39,067 nt of DNA from Clostridiales bacterium (GTDB taxonomy: Bacteria > Bacillota > Clostridia > Oscillospirales > CAG-272): assembly GCA_022800625.1 (NCBI GenBank), contig JAAWQR010000025.1, forward strand, positions 1 through 39,067, given 5' to 3'. This document shows, in pieces, positions 1-7,444 of the stretch. The notes under the pieces were generated by a model, which saw only the letters and a program-made list of their open reading frames with translations, did not search any database and had not been told where the DNA came from. Every line of letters begins with the position of its first letter. Position 1 is the first letter of the stretch. The translations under genes were made by a program, and so were the position numbers.

Positions 1-30
1 AGCTGCAAATTTGCAGCTGACTGCTTTTTT
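1..30. terminator. Truncated palindromic hairpin, likely terminator
   Basis: An 18-base perfect palindrome fills positions 1-18, and the right arm continues as GACTGC followed by six T. The symmetric left arm would lie outside the window. It sits just past the amidase stop codon on the minus strand, so it probably ends the phage-like transcript. The left gene, if any, cannot be seen. Confidence 0.45.
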
Positions 31-42
31 ATAATTTTTATA

Positions 43-1005
43 TTACTCAAATACGCCTGCGCGGTCAAGTATTACAAGAATTCTAAGCATAAGACGTGAA
101 AGCTCCAGTGAATTTTTATCGCCGCCTTTCAGGTATCCTCGATTTACGAGCTTTTGAACTGTTTCTCTTGACCAATCAGGCAAGTTACCGTCAATATACG
201 CCCACCTTACGGCAGCATTATCATATACTTCCATCTTGTCGTAAACGTCCAAGCGTCTTTTAAGCTCAGCACTGTCTCCCGATACAGCCGAAACTGCACC
301 GCTGAGCTTTTTATTCTCCGCTGTAAGCTCTTCTACCGCAGCCTTAAGAGCTGCAAAATCCTTCTTTTCCGCTTCAGTCATCTCATCACTTCCTTCCGAT
401 ATCCCGAAATATTTTGCAATAGCTTCTGCTTCGGCACGAGCAAGCACATCAAGATTTTCTTCATTCATCAGCCATTCGGCTGTTTTTTTGTTCGTGTGAA
501 ATCCATGCTCGACTATTATGCCGGGTACTCCCACGCTTTTCGCCCCAAACAACACTCCGTAGTATTCATCGTCAATATACCCGTTGCCGTCACGGTCAAA
601 ATCAACCGATCTTGTATAATAAAACGGCGCGGGAAGATCCATAACACGCGATACTACAGGTCCCACAGCCTCGGCAAGGCTGCGTGAGAGCTCATCAAGC
701 TGAGTTTTTTCGTCCGGCGAAAAACAAATCATCCACGGAGCAGTAACTCTCTCATCTCCGGAAGCATTGGAATGAAGCGACACAAAAGCATCACAGCCTG
801 CGGCACTTCTGCCCCGTTCGGTCAATTCGGGATTTTCGTCCTTTGAAACCCGAGTGAGCCGCACTTCTGCACCGTGTTTTTCAAGCTCGGTTTTCAGCTT
901 TCCCGCAAGCGCCCAAGTCATATTTGATTCGTAATAATCGGGAACAGACGGAGAGCGATTCACTGTGCTGCCCGCATGTCCCGGATCAATCATTATCTGT
1001 GTCAT
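43..1005 (-). CDS. N-acetylmuramoyl-L-alanine amidase (phage endolysin)
   Basis: This is an Amidase_3-type zinc hydrolase that cuts the bond between N-acetylmuramic acid and the peptide stem. The mature start MTQIMIDPGHAG carries the first zinc His. A SLHSNAS motif and IIVEHGFHTN carry the second His and the catalytic Glu. A short charged coiled-coil stretch follows, with alternating Glu, Lys and Leu. The C-terminal ~60 residues (WSRETVQKLVNRGYLKGG, then LSRLMLRILVILDRAG) match the wall-binding tail common on clostridial phage lysins. I chose the ATG at 1005, 25 codons inside the longest frame, because the longer version would overlap the holin by 95 bases and the enzyme domain begins there; GGAG lies upstream. 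It overlaps the holin stop by 20 bases and forms a lysis cassette with it. The protein is 320 residues. A signal peptide is absent, as expected for holin-dependent release. Confidence 0.9.
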   Translation of the reverse strand: MTQIMIDPGHAGSTVNRSPSVPDYYESNMTWALAGKLKTELEKHGAEVRLTRVSKDENPELTERGRSAAGCDAFVSLHSNASGDERVTAPWMICFSPDEKTQLDELSRSLAEAVGPVVSRVMDLPAPFYYTRSVDFDRDGNGYIDDEYYGVLFGAKSVGVPGIIVEHGFHTNKKTAEWLMNEENLDVLARAEAEAIAKYFGISEGSDEMTEAEKKDFAALKAAVEELTAENKKLSGAVSAVSGDSAELKRRLDVYDKMEVYDNAAVRWAYIDGNLPDWSRETVQKLVNRGYLKGGDKNSLELSRLMLRILVILDRAGVFE

Positions 1006-1474
1006 CTTTATTTTTTTCTCCGTTTTCGGCGCTGTTTTCTGCATCATTTGATGTCTCTGAGCCGCGTTTGATTTTTTCATTCAACAGCTCAATTGCACGG
1101 CGAATAATGCTCGGCGTCGGCACACCCATAAGTCCTGCGTTTTCTATTATCGAAAGAAGCTCGTTTACAGTAAATGCAATACATACGCCGTCCTTGATAT
1201 ATGCAATGCCCAAAGCCATATCAAGCCGTGCTCCGATAAGGACAAACAGCATTATCATACACTTTTTGGCAAGACCGCGAAAGCCTGCTTTGCTCGACAA
1301 TCCTCCGCTTTTACTTTTACGCGATGAGCGGAATACTCCGGCACATACCATTCCGCTGAACCAATCGACCGCCATAAAAATTATAAGTGTGGTCATCGCA
1401 GCCGTGAAACCGCCGTAAAGCGAAGAAATAACGCCTCCGACAACTCCCGCCGCGCTTATTATAAAATTCTTCAT
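986..1474 (-). CDS. Phage holin, phi105/Phage_holin_4 family
   Basis: This 162-residue membrane protein forms the lesion that lets the lysin reach the wall. Hydrophobic segments lie near residues 5-20, 25-45 and 70-95. They are separated by a basic loop, RSSRKSKSGGLSSKAG. The pattern VDWFSGM early and KDGVCIAFTVNELLSIIENAG later is typical of the toxin-secretion/phage-lysis holin family. The C-terminal tail is highly charged and rich in Asn, Glu and Asp, as often seen in holins. The amidase start codon lies inside its end, so the two are probably translationally coupled. A hairpin and promoter-like boxes lie just upstream. Confidence 0.88.
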   Translation of the reverse strand: MKNFIISAAGVVGGVISSLYGGFTAAMTTLIIFMAVDWFSGMVCAGVFRSSRKSKSGGLSSKAGFRGLAKKCMIMLFVLIGARLDMALGIAYIKDGVCIAFTVNELLSIIENAGLMGVPTPSIIRRAIELLNEKIKRGSETSNDAENSAENGEKNKDDTDND

Positions 1475-1484
1475 AATTTTTCCG

Positions 1485-1508
1485 TCGGGAGAGCCGCAGC
1501 TCTCCCGA
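1485..1508 (-). promoter_or_regulatory. 10-bp hairpin in front of the holin
   Basis: TCGGGAGAGC and GCTCTCCCGA form a perfect 10-bp stem with a CGCA loop, 11 bases from the holin ATG. No T-run follows on the minus strand, so it is not a classical terminator. Its placement over the holin ribosome-binding region suggests control of holin translation or mRNA processing. That role is inferred. Confidence 0.5.
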
Positions 1509-1547
1509 TAACACTTTTCCTTTCCATGTGTGCATTATCTGCCGCAC

Positions 1548-1577
1548 ATTATATATTATATGCCGCAAAAGCTGCAA
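1548..1577 (-). promoter_or_regulatory. Candidate promoter for the lysis cassette
   Basis: On the minus strand TTGCAG (1577-1572) lies 18 bases from TATAAT (1553-1548). A second TATAAT lies at 1560-1555. The site is in the 119-base gap between the fibre gene and the holin. It would give the lysis genes transcription independent of the tail genes. Confidence 0.4.
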
Positions 1578-1593
1578 ATGCCGTTATCGGCTT

Positions 1594-2112
1594 TTACACT
1601 GCGGCTGACGATGGGATTCTTGCACTCACATATCCGCAAAGTCCCGTACTTCTTTTATCCGTTATCATTTCTGCGCTCACTGACTCCGCGCTGGAAGAAA
1701 GTCTGATTTCTGCAAGCACAAGATCACGCACTGATGAATTTTTCTGCGGAACATCTCCCTCTCCGTCTGCGCTCAGCATAACAGACGCTTCACTTGCCGC
1801 CATATTGATTCTTATAAAAACCGTGTATGTATGACCGGGAGCAAGATCAAACTTAACCTCACTTGATGATTTCGCCATATATCCCCCCGACCACGCAGTT
1901 CCGGGAGATACTCTAACAGCAAGTCCCGTGTCCGGTCTTACATAAAAATCATAACCGTTTGTATTAACAACTCCGTCTCCTATAAGACTTGATATCATGG
2001 ACGCAAGAAATGCCGCGTCAACTGCTTTGTCTCCTCTTGGAAATCCGTTCATTATCTGTACTACCGAACGCGAATCAAACGGTCCTCCCGATATAGCCTG
2101 ATGCTTTAACAT
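1594..2112 (-). CDS. Short tail fibre / baseplate upper-protein-like
   Basis: The 172-residue protein follows the Tal-like gene, where siphoviruses place receptor-binding or baseplate proteins. The N-terminus (GFPRGDKAVDAAFLASMISSL, then NGYDFYVRPDTG) and the pattern of Ala/Val pairs around PGTAWSGGYM resemble the N-terminal domain of BppU-type baseplate proteins and related fibre proteins. These present a fixed attachment domain followed by a variable part. Here the variable C-terminal part is very short, so it may be a minimal adaptor rather than a full receptor-binding fibre. There are no transmembrane segments. GGAAAGGAAA lies upstream of the ATG. Function is inferred mainly from position. 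Confidence 0.6.
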   Translation of the reverse strand: MLKHQAISGGPFDSRSVVQIMNGFPRGDKAVDAAFLASMISSLIGDGVVNTNGYDFYVRPDTGLAVRVSPGTAWSGGYMAKSSSEVKFDLAPGHTYTVFIRINMAASEASVMLSADGEGDVPQKNSSVRDLVLAEIRLSSSAESVSAEMITDKRSTGLCGYVSARIPSSAAV

Positions 2113-2158
2113 TTATCTTATTTCCTTTCCTGAAATATTTCTGCCATTATACAAAGCA

Positions 2159-3193
2159 TTATCTGTATAATGCCATTTTAGCGAGCTCTCGTCTGATCTG
2201 AACTGTCAGCGGATCGTCCTCTTTACCGAAATAGGGAGATGTAAAACGTAAACCGTTACGGTATGTACAAATCACTCCCGTAACGCGCAGCTTTTCAGGC
2301 TCTCTTCCCTCGATCCGCACTTCACAAAGATCTCCCGGAATTACATCTTCCGCTTCTCCGGCAAGAGAAAACATACGGCATTGTTCCCTGTCTGCAAGCT
2401 TTTCTTCTCCGCGCTGACGAAGCGCCATCAGATACGCAGATCTTGTTTCACAGTAATGAGGTGTAATGTCTCCCGCTGAAACAAACATTTCACGCACTTC
2501 TCCTCCGCCGCTGCGATCCACGTTTACAACCGTTCCGTCAGAGCCGCGCACATACGCCGTATTTTTAAAGTTTTCATCTGAATGAGAAAATCGGATCTCA
2601 CGAATGTTTCCGAAATCCTCGGAAAATATAACGGGAGGCAAATTCCCGTTTAAAACTGTTCTGTCTCTTCCTCCGTACAGTTTAAAGACTATCTGCGGCA
2701 TCGACGGATCAAGCGTCAGCTTATATGTTCGCTCAAGCGGTCTTAAAGTTGAATATAACCATGCAGATAGATTATCCCACGATGCCGTAAGATAATACAG
2801 GTCGTCAAAGCCTGAACTATCACCCAGAACAAGATGCGGAATTGCTCTCTCTCCCAGTGCATTTTCCGTTACGGCACGTCTCAGGGCAGTCTCAAAAGCG
2901 CCGACATAAAACTTATCACCTTCAATCACCCTGTCCTCAAGTATCGACTCAAGTCCTCTTCCCGAAATCGTAACACTTTCCCCGTCACACGAAAGATTTT
3001 CGATTCTTCCGCATTCATCAATATCGTGAAAATAAACGTAAGAGCACTTAAATACAGCAGAAGGAAACGTGCCGTATATTGCAGTCATCTTAAACTCTGA
3101 CGGCTCATAAAAGCGCCTGTCCCACGTTATTTCCGTTACACTGTCAACAATTGCAGCGTTGTTGAAATTCTCATCAAGAAAATACAGTTCCAT
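2159..3193 (-). CDS. Siphovirus Gp37-like / Tal-like tail protein
   Basis: The 344-residue protein begins MELYFLDENF and continues TEITWDRRFYEPSEFKM, the signature of the siphovirus ReqiPepy6 Gp37-like family. That family corresponds to the tail-associated (Tal/gp27-like hub) domain at the tail tip. The middle contains GRGLESILEDRVI and later SAGDITPHY, GEEKLADRE and GDLCEVRIEGREP, all usual for this family. Standard Tal proteins often carry an extra lytic or collagen-like C-terminus; this one ends right after the hub domain. It follows Dit with only 33 bases between and has GGGAG before its ATG. Its presence shows that the locus builds at least a tail tip. Confidence 0.8.
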   Translation of the reverse strand: MELYFLDENFNNAAIVDSVTEITWDRRFYEPSEFKMTAIYGTFPSAVFKCSYVYFHDIDECGRIENLSCDGESVTISGRGLESILEDRVIEGDKFYVGAFETALRRAVTENALGERAIPHLVLGDSSGFDDLYYLTASWDNLSAWLYSTLRPLERTYKLTLDPSMPQIVFKLYGGRDRTVLNGNLPPVIFSEDFGNIREIRFSHSDENFKNTAYVRGSDGTVVNVDRSGGGEVREMFVSAGDITPHYCETRSAYLMALRQRGEEKLADREQCRMFSLAGEAEDVIPGDLCEVRIEGREPEKLRVTGVICTYRNGLRFTSPYFGKEDDPLTVQIRRELAKMALYR

Positions 3194-3226
3194 TATAATC
3201 TCCCAAATTTATCTTTGCGCTTATAT

Positions 3227-4096
3227 TTACCATCCGAAGTAAAGCGGATAAAATTCAAAATGCACCGCAAGATGAGACAGTCCCGAATTTGCTGTCAGAG
3301 TTATGCTGTTAATTCCGGGAGAAAGAGAGAAAAATTCACTGCTCCTGCTGAAGCTGTACCGTTCTTCACCGTTTACCGAAATCGACTTATGTCCCGAGCT
3401 TGTGCAAATTTCCATCACATCTCCTGCCGCTAATGTATCTTCAAGACTTATGTATCTTCTCCCCAAATGCAGACTCGGGTACGCGACCTCGCCCCCATGT
3501 GCTGTAAGTACGGCAGTGAAACCGCACTCTGTGTCTCCGGGATTATCTATACCTCCCGAATAGGGACTTCCTGCAAAGGAACAAACGCTTCCCGCTCCTT
3601 TCATAAGATTCAGCGGAAAAGATAATATCGGAATCACCGTCGGAAAATTAACCTCAGTTTTTTTCTCTGATCTGAAAAGCGGCTCGCATGCGGTAAAGCT
3701 CAGTTTCACTCTTGCTCTGTCATGAAAATTTTCCCGAACAATCTGAGGTTTTGAAGCAGGCACAGCATCTATCTCCCGCCGCCTTCCTTCAAACGATGTC
3801 GTTATCGTAACACTGCCGTGCGGATTCATCAGTCGCTGAATGACAGCTTTAACTGACTCAAATTTCTCTCTCCGTACGACATCGAATACTATATTCATAG
3901 TCCTCGGACAAATTACGGCGCCGCTTACAACACCTCCGTCACCGAAGCCACGCTCCGAAACGGCAAGACGTGTTTCGGGAAAATCAAATCCTTCAAGACC
4001 TCCGTCTATTATACGGCACGTCGAATACGGTGAAAGATAAAGACTGTCGTTTTTTGATTTTATTGTTATGCTGTAATCTATTTTTTCTGTTGTCAT
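3227..4096 (-). CDS. Distal tail protein (Dit-like)
   Basis: The 289-residue protein fits the Sipho_tail/Dit family, which forms the ring joining the tail tube to the tip. The N-terminal part shows the expected RIIDGGLEGFDFPE loop. A beta-rich middle follows, with MNIVFDVVRREKFESV and RLMNPHGSVTITTSF. The C-terminal galectin-like part has the usual NPGDTECGF motif, then GINSITLTANSGL and HFEFYPLYFGW at the end. AAAAGGA lies before the ATG. In ordinary siphoviruses the tape-measure gene lies immediately upstream of dit. Here the upstream neighbour is the tail-tube-like gene, 113 bases away. Confidence 0.82.
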   Translation of the reverse strand: MTTEKIDYSITIKSKNDSLYLSPYSTCRIIDGGLEGFDFPETRLAVSERGFGDGGVVSGAVICPRTMNIVFDVVRREKFESVKAVIQRLMNPHGSVTITTSFEGRRREIDAVPASKPQIVRENFHDRARVKLSFTACEPLFRSEKKTEVNFPTVIPILSFPLNLMKGAGSVCSFAGSPYSGGIDNPGDTECGFTAVLTAHGGEVAYPSLHLGRRYISLEDTLAAGDVMEICTSSGHKSISVNGEERYSFSRSSEFFSLSPGINSITLTANSGLSHLAVHFEFYPLYFGW

Positions 4097-4112
4097 TTAC
4101 CGTTCCTTTTAG

Positions 4113-4167
4113 TCTAAGCTAATGGTAGCCGCTGAGATGTTTTGTGTTCGACTCCCATCAGCTTTAA
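4113..4167 (+). other. tRNA-like remnant
   Basis: On the plus strand the sequence AAGCTAATGGTAGCC resembles a tRNA D-arm. GTGTTCGACTCCCATCAGC resembles the T-loop followed by a 3' acceptor strand. Only about 11 bases separate the two arms, so the anticodon arm is missing. No matching 5' acceptor strand (GCTGATG) is found upstream and no CCA is encoded. It cannot be a working tRNA. It may be a remnant of an attachment site or deletion scar, or chance similarity. Confidence 0.35.
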
Positions 4168-4209
4168 TAATTTTCTGACCGCTCCGGCACTCTGTCTCAT
4201 AATTTAACG

Positions 4210-4992
4210 TTATATTACCGGAGAGAGCGTGCAGGATATCTGCGGCAAAAGCTCGCTGTGGCTTTGAGAAATACGTATAAGAGAGTACCGCTGTTTAAGA
4301 GGCTTATTATCTGCGGTAAAACTCATCACATCAATCTCTGAAGAAACAGGTGCGACTGATATAAAATCGTACACCTCCCCTGCAAGACTGTCACATTCCA
4401 TTATAGTTTCCTCTGCCGCCGCAGTTTCATATAAGCAGTATTCCGCCTCGTCAATATAACGTACGCTCCGCGCCTTTCCTTCCACATTACTGTCGAATTT
4501 TGTAAATCCTGTTCCGACCTTTAACGGTATCTCACCGCTCCTCAAAAGCAAATGATAAGTCATATTTCTATAATGCCCTCCGTAAGGCAAGAGACATACC
4601 GCAGACAGTTCCAAGCGGTAAACCGCATGCTTTCCTCCGCTCTCCTTTGAAATATGCGCTCCGTTTTTCGCACTGATTCCAAGTACGCTATCACTCTTAG
4701 TGTGACGTAATACCTGAGGAAGAACAAACATAATATTTTCAAGCAAAGCTATGCTGTAGGCTCTGTCTTCATCTGTAAAATCAAGCCACTTAAAATATAG
4801 TGAAAACGGAATCTTCCATAGCGCATATCCTCCGATATACTGCCTGACACAAGCGTCTCCCTCGTCTCTGCAAAGCCACATCGACGGTGTTTTCCCGTCG
4901 GGGCGAAACAAAATATCACAGGGCAGAGTACCGCATCCGTATATCAGCGCCCGAATTTTTGTGAGAAGTGATTCATTTTTCTTATTATTCAT
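4210..4992 (-). CDS. Tail terminator-like and tail-tube-like protein (possible fusion)
   Basis: I read two halves in this 260-residue protein. Residues about 1-110 include VRQYIGGYALWKIPFSLYFKW and ALLENIMFVLPQVL. This is the Gly-Gly then Phe-Pro-Phe pattern of minor capsid / tail-completion proteins that cap the tail tube. Residues about 150-260 include KARSVRYIDEAEYCLYE and CDSLAGEVYDFISVAPVSS. These resemble Firmicutes tail-tube proteins, which typically have a K-x-Y-I-D-E motif followed by an acidic Y-D-F segment. The two functions are normally separate adjacent genes. Both halves sit in the expected place after the connector genes. The domain assignment comes from pattern recognition alone; one diverged connector protein is the alternative. 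Confidence 0.5.
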   Translation of the reverse strand: MNNKKNESLLTKIRALIYGCGTLPCDILFRPDGKTPSMWLCRDEGDACVRQYIGGYALWKIPFSLYFKWLDFTDEDRAYSIALLENIMFVLPQVLRHTKSDSVLGISAKNGAHISKESGGKHAVYRLELSAVCLLPYGGHYRNMTYHLLLRSGEIPLKVGTGFTKFDSNVEGKARSVRYIDEAEYCLYETAAAEETIMECDSLAGEVYDFISVAPVSSEIDVMSFTADNKPLKQRYSLIRISQSHSELLPQISCTLSPVI

Positions 4993-5013
4993 GCTTCAAT
5001 ATGCACCTTTCAC

Positions 5014-5367
5014 TCATCTTAGAGTCAGCTTAATATGATGCAGATCATGTGAACCCGATGAAAAATATTCGACCTTCACTACCTTCATCAAATTCTCGGG
5101 CGGCATCTCGCATAGCTCTGTCACACCTCTGAGATTTTTTGTTTTTTGCGCCACAGCACAGCCATCAAATATTTTCGGGCATTTACAGCTCTTCCCGCAA
5201 ATATAGGCTCTTACTTTATCCGTAAATACATACATCACCCCGGATAAGCCGTCCTCATTTTCAGTCAATCTCAGCTCAACATTTGAGAGCACATAGCTTT
5301 TCCATACGGTTCCGCACTCATCAGAGCCCGCGGGACAGAACAAATACACCGTGTCTTTTAATATCAT
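5014..5367 (-). CDS. Head-tail connector / head-closure candidate
   Basis: I do not recognise a firm family. The 117-residue protein is mostly beta by appearance. It carries five Cys, including CGKSCKCPKIF in the middle, and ends in HLHHIKLTLR-like basic residues (DLHHIKLTLR). Its position, third gene after the capsid gene and before the tail-tube-like gene, is that of head-closure or connector proteins. The start is taken as the ATG at 5367, which overlaps the previous stop as TGATG and has AAGGTGG six bases upstream. The overlap suggests translational coupling. The Cys pairs might bind metal, but this is speculative. Confidence 0.5.
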   Translation of the reverse strand: MILKDTVYLFCPAGSDECGTVWKSYVLSNVELRLTENEDGLSGVMYVFTDKVRAYICGKSCKCPKIFDGCAVAQKTKNLRGVTELCEMPPENLMKVVKVEYFSSGSHDLHHIKLTLR

Positions 5368-5699
5368 CACGCCCACCTTGTCAAAAGTCCTGCGCAGCGC
5401 AATGCGGCTATCGCCTCTCCCGACAAAGAAATGTCTGACACGGCAACCCCTGCCGCTCTGTCGTATGTCACGGAATAATCCCCGAGAGATTCTTTCTTTA
5501 TCACATTCTCACTTAGAACACGCGACAGGTGATCGGCTTGCAGGCAGAGCGCTCTCATAACAGGCTCACTGTTCGCTGATGCGGCTTCCTTTCCGATCAT
5601 AAGAGCAATTACGTCATATGCGCATCGCAAAATTTTTGTAAATTCACCCTCCGTCATTTCGCCGCCGTATGTATCCTTATAATATAAATAGTCAAGCAT
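5367..5699 (-). CDS. Head-tail adaptor candidate
   Basis: The 110-residue, mostly helical protein begins MLDYLYYKDTYGGEMTEGEF. It contains AYDVIALMIGKEA and LSENVIKKESLGDYSVTYD. This helical bundle followed by a GDYSVTY-like strand is the usual layout of gp6/gp15-type head-tail adaptors that sit under the portal. It directly follows the major capsid gene, as in most siphoviruses, with the capsid hairpin between them. The gene overlaps the next by one base. Family membership is inferred from layout and size. Confidence 0.65.
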   Translation of the reverse strand: MLDYLYYKDTYGGEMTEGEFTKILRCAYDVIALMIGKEAASANSEPVMRALCLQADHLSRVLSENVIKKESLGDYSVTYDRAAGVAVSDISLSGEAIAALRCAGLLTRWA

Positions 5700-5739
5700 A
5701 CCTTTTTCAGCAACCTTTCATATAATCGTAATTTTATCT

Positions 5740-5769
5740 GTATTCAGTGGGAATTATCCCACTGAATAC
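5740..5769 (-). promoter_or_regulatory. Perfect 13-bp hairpin behind the capsid gene
   Basis: GTATTCAGTGGGA and its exact complement flank a four-base loop and touch the capsid stop codon. No T-run follows on the minus strand. Such hairpins often protect the 3' end of the capsid message or reduce read-through, which raises the ratio of coat protein to connector proteins. Confidence 0.7.
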
Positions 5770-6870
5770 TCAACCCATATAGCGGCATGCAAGTTCAGGG
5801 TAAAGAGTTGCAAATGAATAAAGTACATCCATCGACAGCATCTCTCTCTTGTACTTCATATCATATCCGCGGACTACTCTGAGAGATATTCCGTTGTATG
5901 TGGTAACATAGCTCTCAACTCCGGCGGGAGCAGCAAGAGGACGCGTTACAAAAGCAAATGCACTCGGATGGAAAACGAGATTTGCGGTATGTGATCCGAG
6001 AAGTTCTGCCGCTTCATCCTTCTCAGCACAAATGTTCGGATATATATTCACCGTAATTTTTCCGTCGGCAACCTCAGCACCTCTCTTTACAGCGTAGGTT
6101 TTAGAGCCGATCTTCAGAATATCTCCGACTTTGAGATTTCCTGATATTCCGCTGCCTGTCAGGCTGACAGTGTCAGAGTCGCTTACCGCATCCGCAACCT
6201 TGAGAGCTGTCGCCTTGAGTGTGCCTGCCTCATGAGTTTTTACTGCCTGAGACATAAAGCTTGATATTCCGAATACTTCACCGATAGAACCGCTTCTTAG
6301 AGATGCGGATGTGCCGCATTTTTCAGCGTTTATAAGTGCGGGGATCTGTTTAAATGACGCAGTGGCCGACGGATCCCAAACCGCGCATCTTGAACCTGTC
6401 GGAACCTTATTTGTATCAAGCATAAACGCAGCTTCTGCAAAATCTCCAAGCTCGCAGGGAGTTTTCCCTGCCGTGCCTCCGACATACGGAATATCGCGGT
6501 ACAGTTCAAGACCGTCCGAATTGATTTTCTCCGCAAGCGCCGCAGCCGCAGGCTCTATAAAGAGACGAGCCATAGAATCAATATCAAGAGCTCCGTCGAG
6601 AGCTGAAATCTCTGTATCGACCGTCGCTATGCGGTCAAGCTTTATGTTTACCGCATCCTCGGTGATATCCTCGCTTATAACACCGCTGTCTGCCGAAAAA
6701 TCCTTTGCTGTCAGCTTCACGGGACGGCGAACGCTGACAGTATCGCCCATTCTCGCAGCAGAAGCGCATGCCGTGTCCCTGTAGATAAGGTTCGGGAACA
6801 CAAGATTGTCTATAAGTCTCGGAAGAGCCTCTCTTGCTATCTGCTTAACTGTAATGAAAGTATTTGACAT
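5770..6870 (-). CDS. Major capsid protein, P22 coat-like
   Basis: The 366-residue protein matches the P22 coat (gene 5-like) branch of HK97-fold capsid proteins. It begins MSNTFITVKQIAREALPRL, then NLVFPNLIYRD and GDTVSVRRP, the usual opening of this family in Firmicutes phages. Further matches are LDRIATVDTEI, SALDGALDID, FIEPAAAALAEKI and the late segment VTTYNGISLRVVRGYDM. P22-type coats assemble on a scaffold and need no capsid protease, which agrees with the lack of a protease gene nearby. It has AAAGGAAA before the ATG and a 3' hairpin consistent with high expression. No frame damage is visible. Confidence 0.85.
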   Translation of the reverse strand: MSNTFITVKQIAREALPRLIDNLVFPNLIYRDTACASAARMGDTVSVRRPVKLTAKDFSADSGVISEDITEDAVNIKLDRIATVDTEISALDGALDIDSMARLFIEPAAAALAEKINSDGLELYRDIPYVGGTAGKTPCELGDFAEAAFMLDTNKVPTGSRCAVWDPSATASFKQIPALINAEKCGTSASLRSGSIGEVFGISSFMSQAVKTHEAGTLKATALKVADAVSDSDTVSLTGSGISGNLKVGDILKIGSKTYAVKRGAEVADGKITVNIYPNICAEKDEAAELLGSHTANLVFHPSAFAFVTRPLAAPAGVESYVTTYNGISLRVVRGYDMKYKREMLSMDVLYSFATLYPELACRYMG

Positions 6871-6996
6871 ATATTTTCCTTTCTTTTGCCGTATTTCGGC
6901 TTAATTTTATCCGACTGCCGTTAAAAATTCGGCTCATCAGACATAATAATATTTTTTCGAACGTGAAAGAAGTTTCTTTAAACGGGAATTATCGTT

Positions 6997-7413
6997 CTAA
7001 ATTCCCAAACGCCTGTAATAATCGCTGTCGCTCAGCATATCCGTACTGAACACAGCTCCCGTATGATCGCCGCCTGTCGAAACACCGCCTATCTCCTGTT
7101 CAGTTTCTTCAGGATCAGACATAGCTTCCGTATCACGCGCTTCCACGGTGCTCTCCGAGCGGAACATATACGGCTCTGAAAGCAAAAGCATTTCGACTGC
7201 TTCTGTTATTTCTTCATCGCTCAGCTCACCGTTTCCGTTCTCTTTTAATGCGGAATCGAGAAGCGCCGCCGCAAGCTGTGGATTTACAGCACCGCGTTTT
7301 TCAAGCTTTTCTTTAAGAAGAACGCTTACTGCCGTATTATCCTCTGATTCATCATGTACCGAAATCTCATTTTTTCCGCACAGCTTTCCGAAAAAATCCT
7401 TTATTTTACTCAT
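6997..7413 (-). CDS. Scaffold-like head protein
   Basis: The 138-residue, strongly acidic protein lies between portal and capsid genes, the classic scaffold position. It contains VSVLLKEKLEKRGAVNPQL, SDEEITEAVEMLLLSEPYMF and ends DSDYYRRLGI. A C-terminal Asp-Tyr-Tyr-basic ending is seen in many phage scaffolds, which contact coat protein with it. I start at the ATG at 7413, because AAAGGA lies five bases upstream; the longer TTG-started frame would overlap portal. No catalytic motif is visible. A minor head protein is the alternative. Confidence 0.6.
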   Translation of the reverse strand: MSKIKDFFGKLCGKNEISVHDESEDNTAVSVLLKEKLEKRGAVNPQLAAALLDSALKENGNGELSDEEITEAVEMLLLSEPYMFRSESTVEARDTEAMSDPEETEQEIGGVSTGGDHTGAVFSTDMLSDSDYYRRLGI

Positions 7414-7444
7414 ATTTATCCTTTCCGAGGTTTCTTCCTCAAGA

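Noticed and set aside
1471-1527. 18-codon leader peptide before holin
   Set aside because: ATG at 1527 reads through the hairpin and ends on the holin start as ATGA, but has no ribosome-binding site.
4113-4167. Functional tRNA gene
   Set aside because: No anticodon arm, no 5' acceptor strand and a mismatched T-stem; listed only as a remnant.
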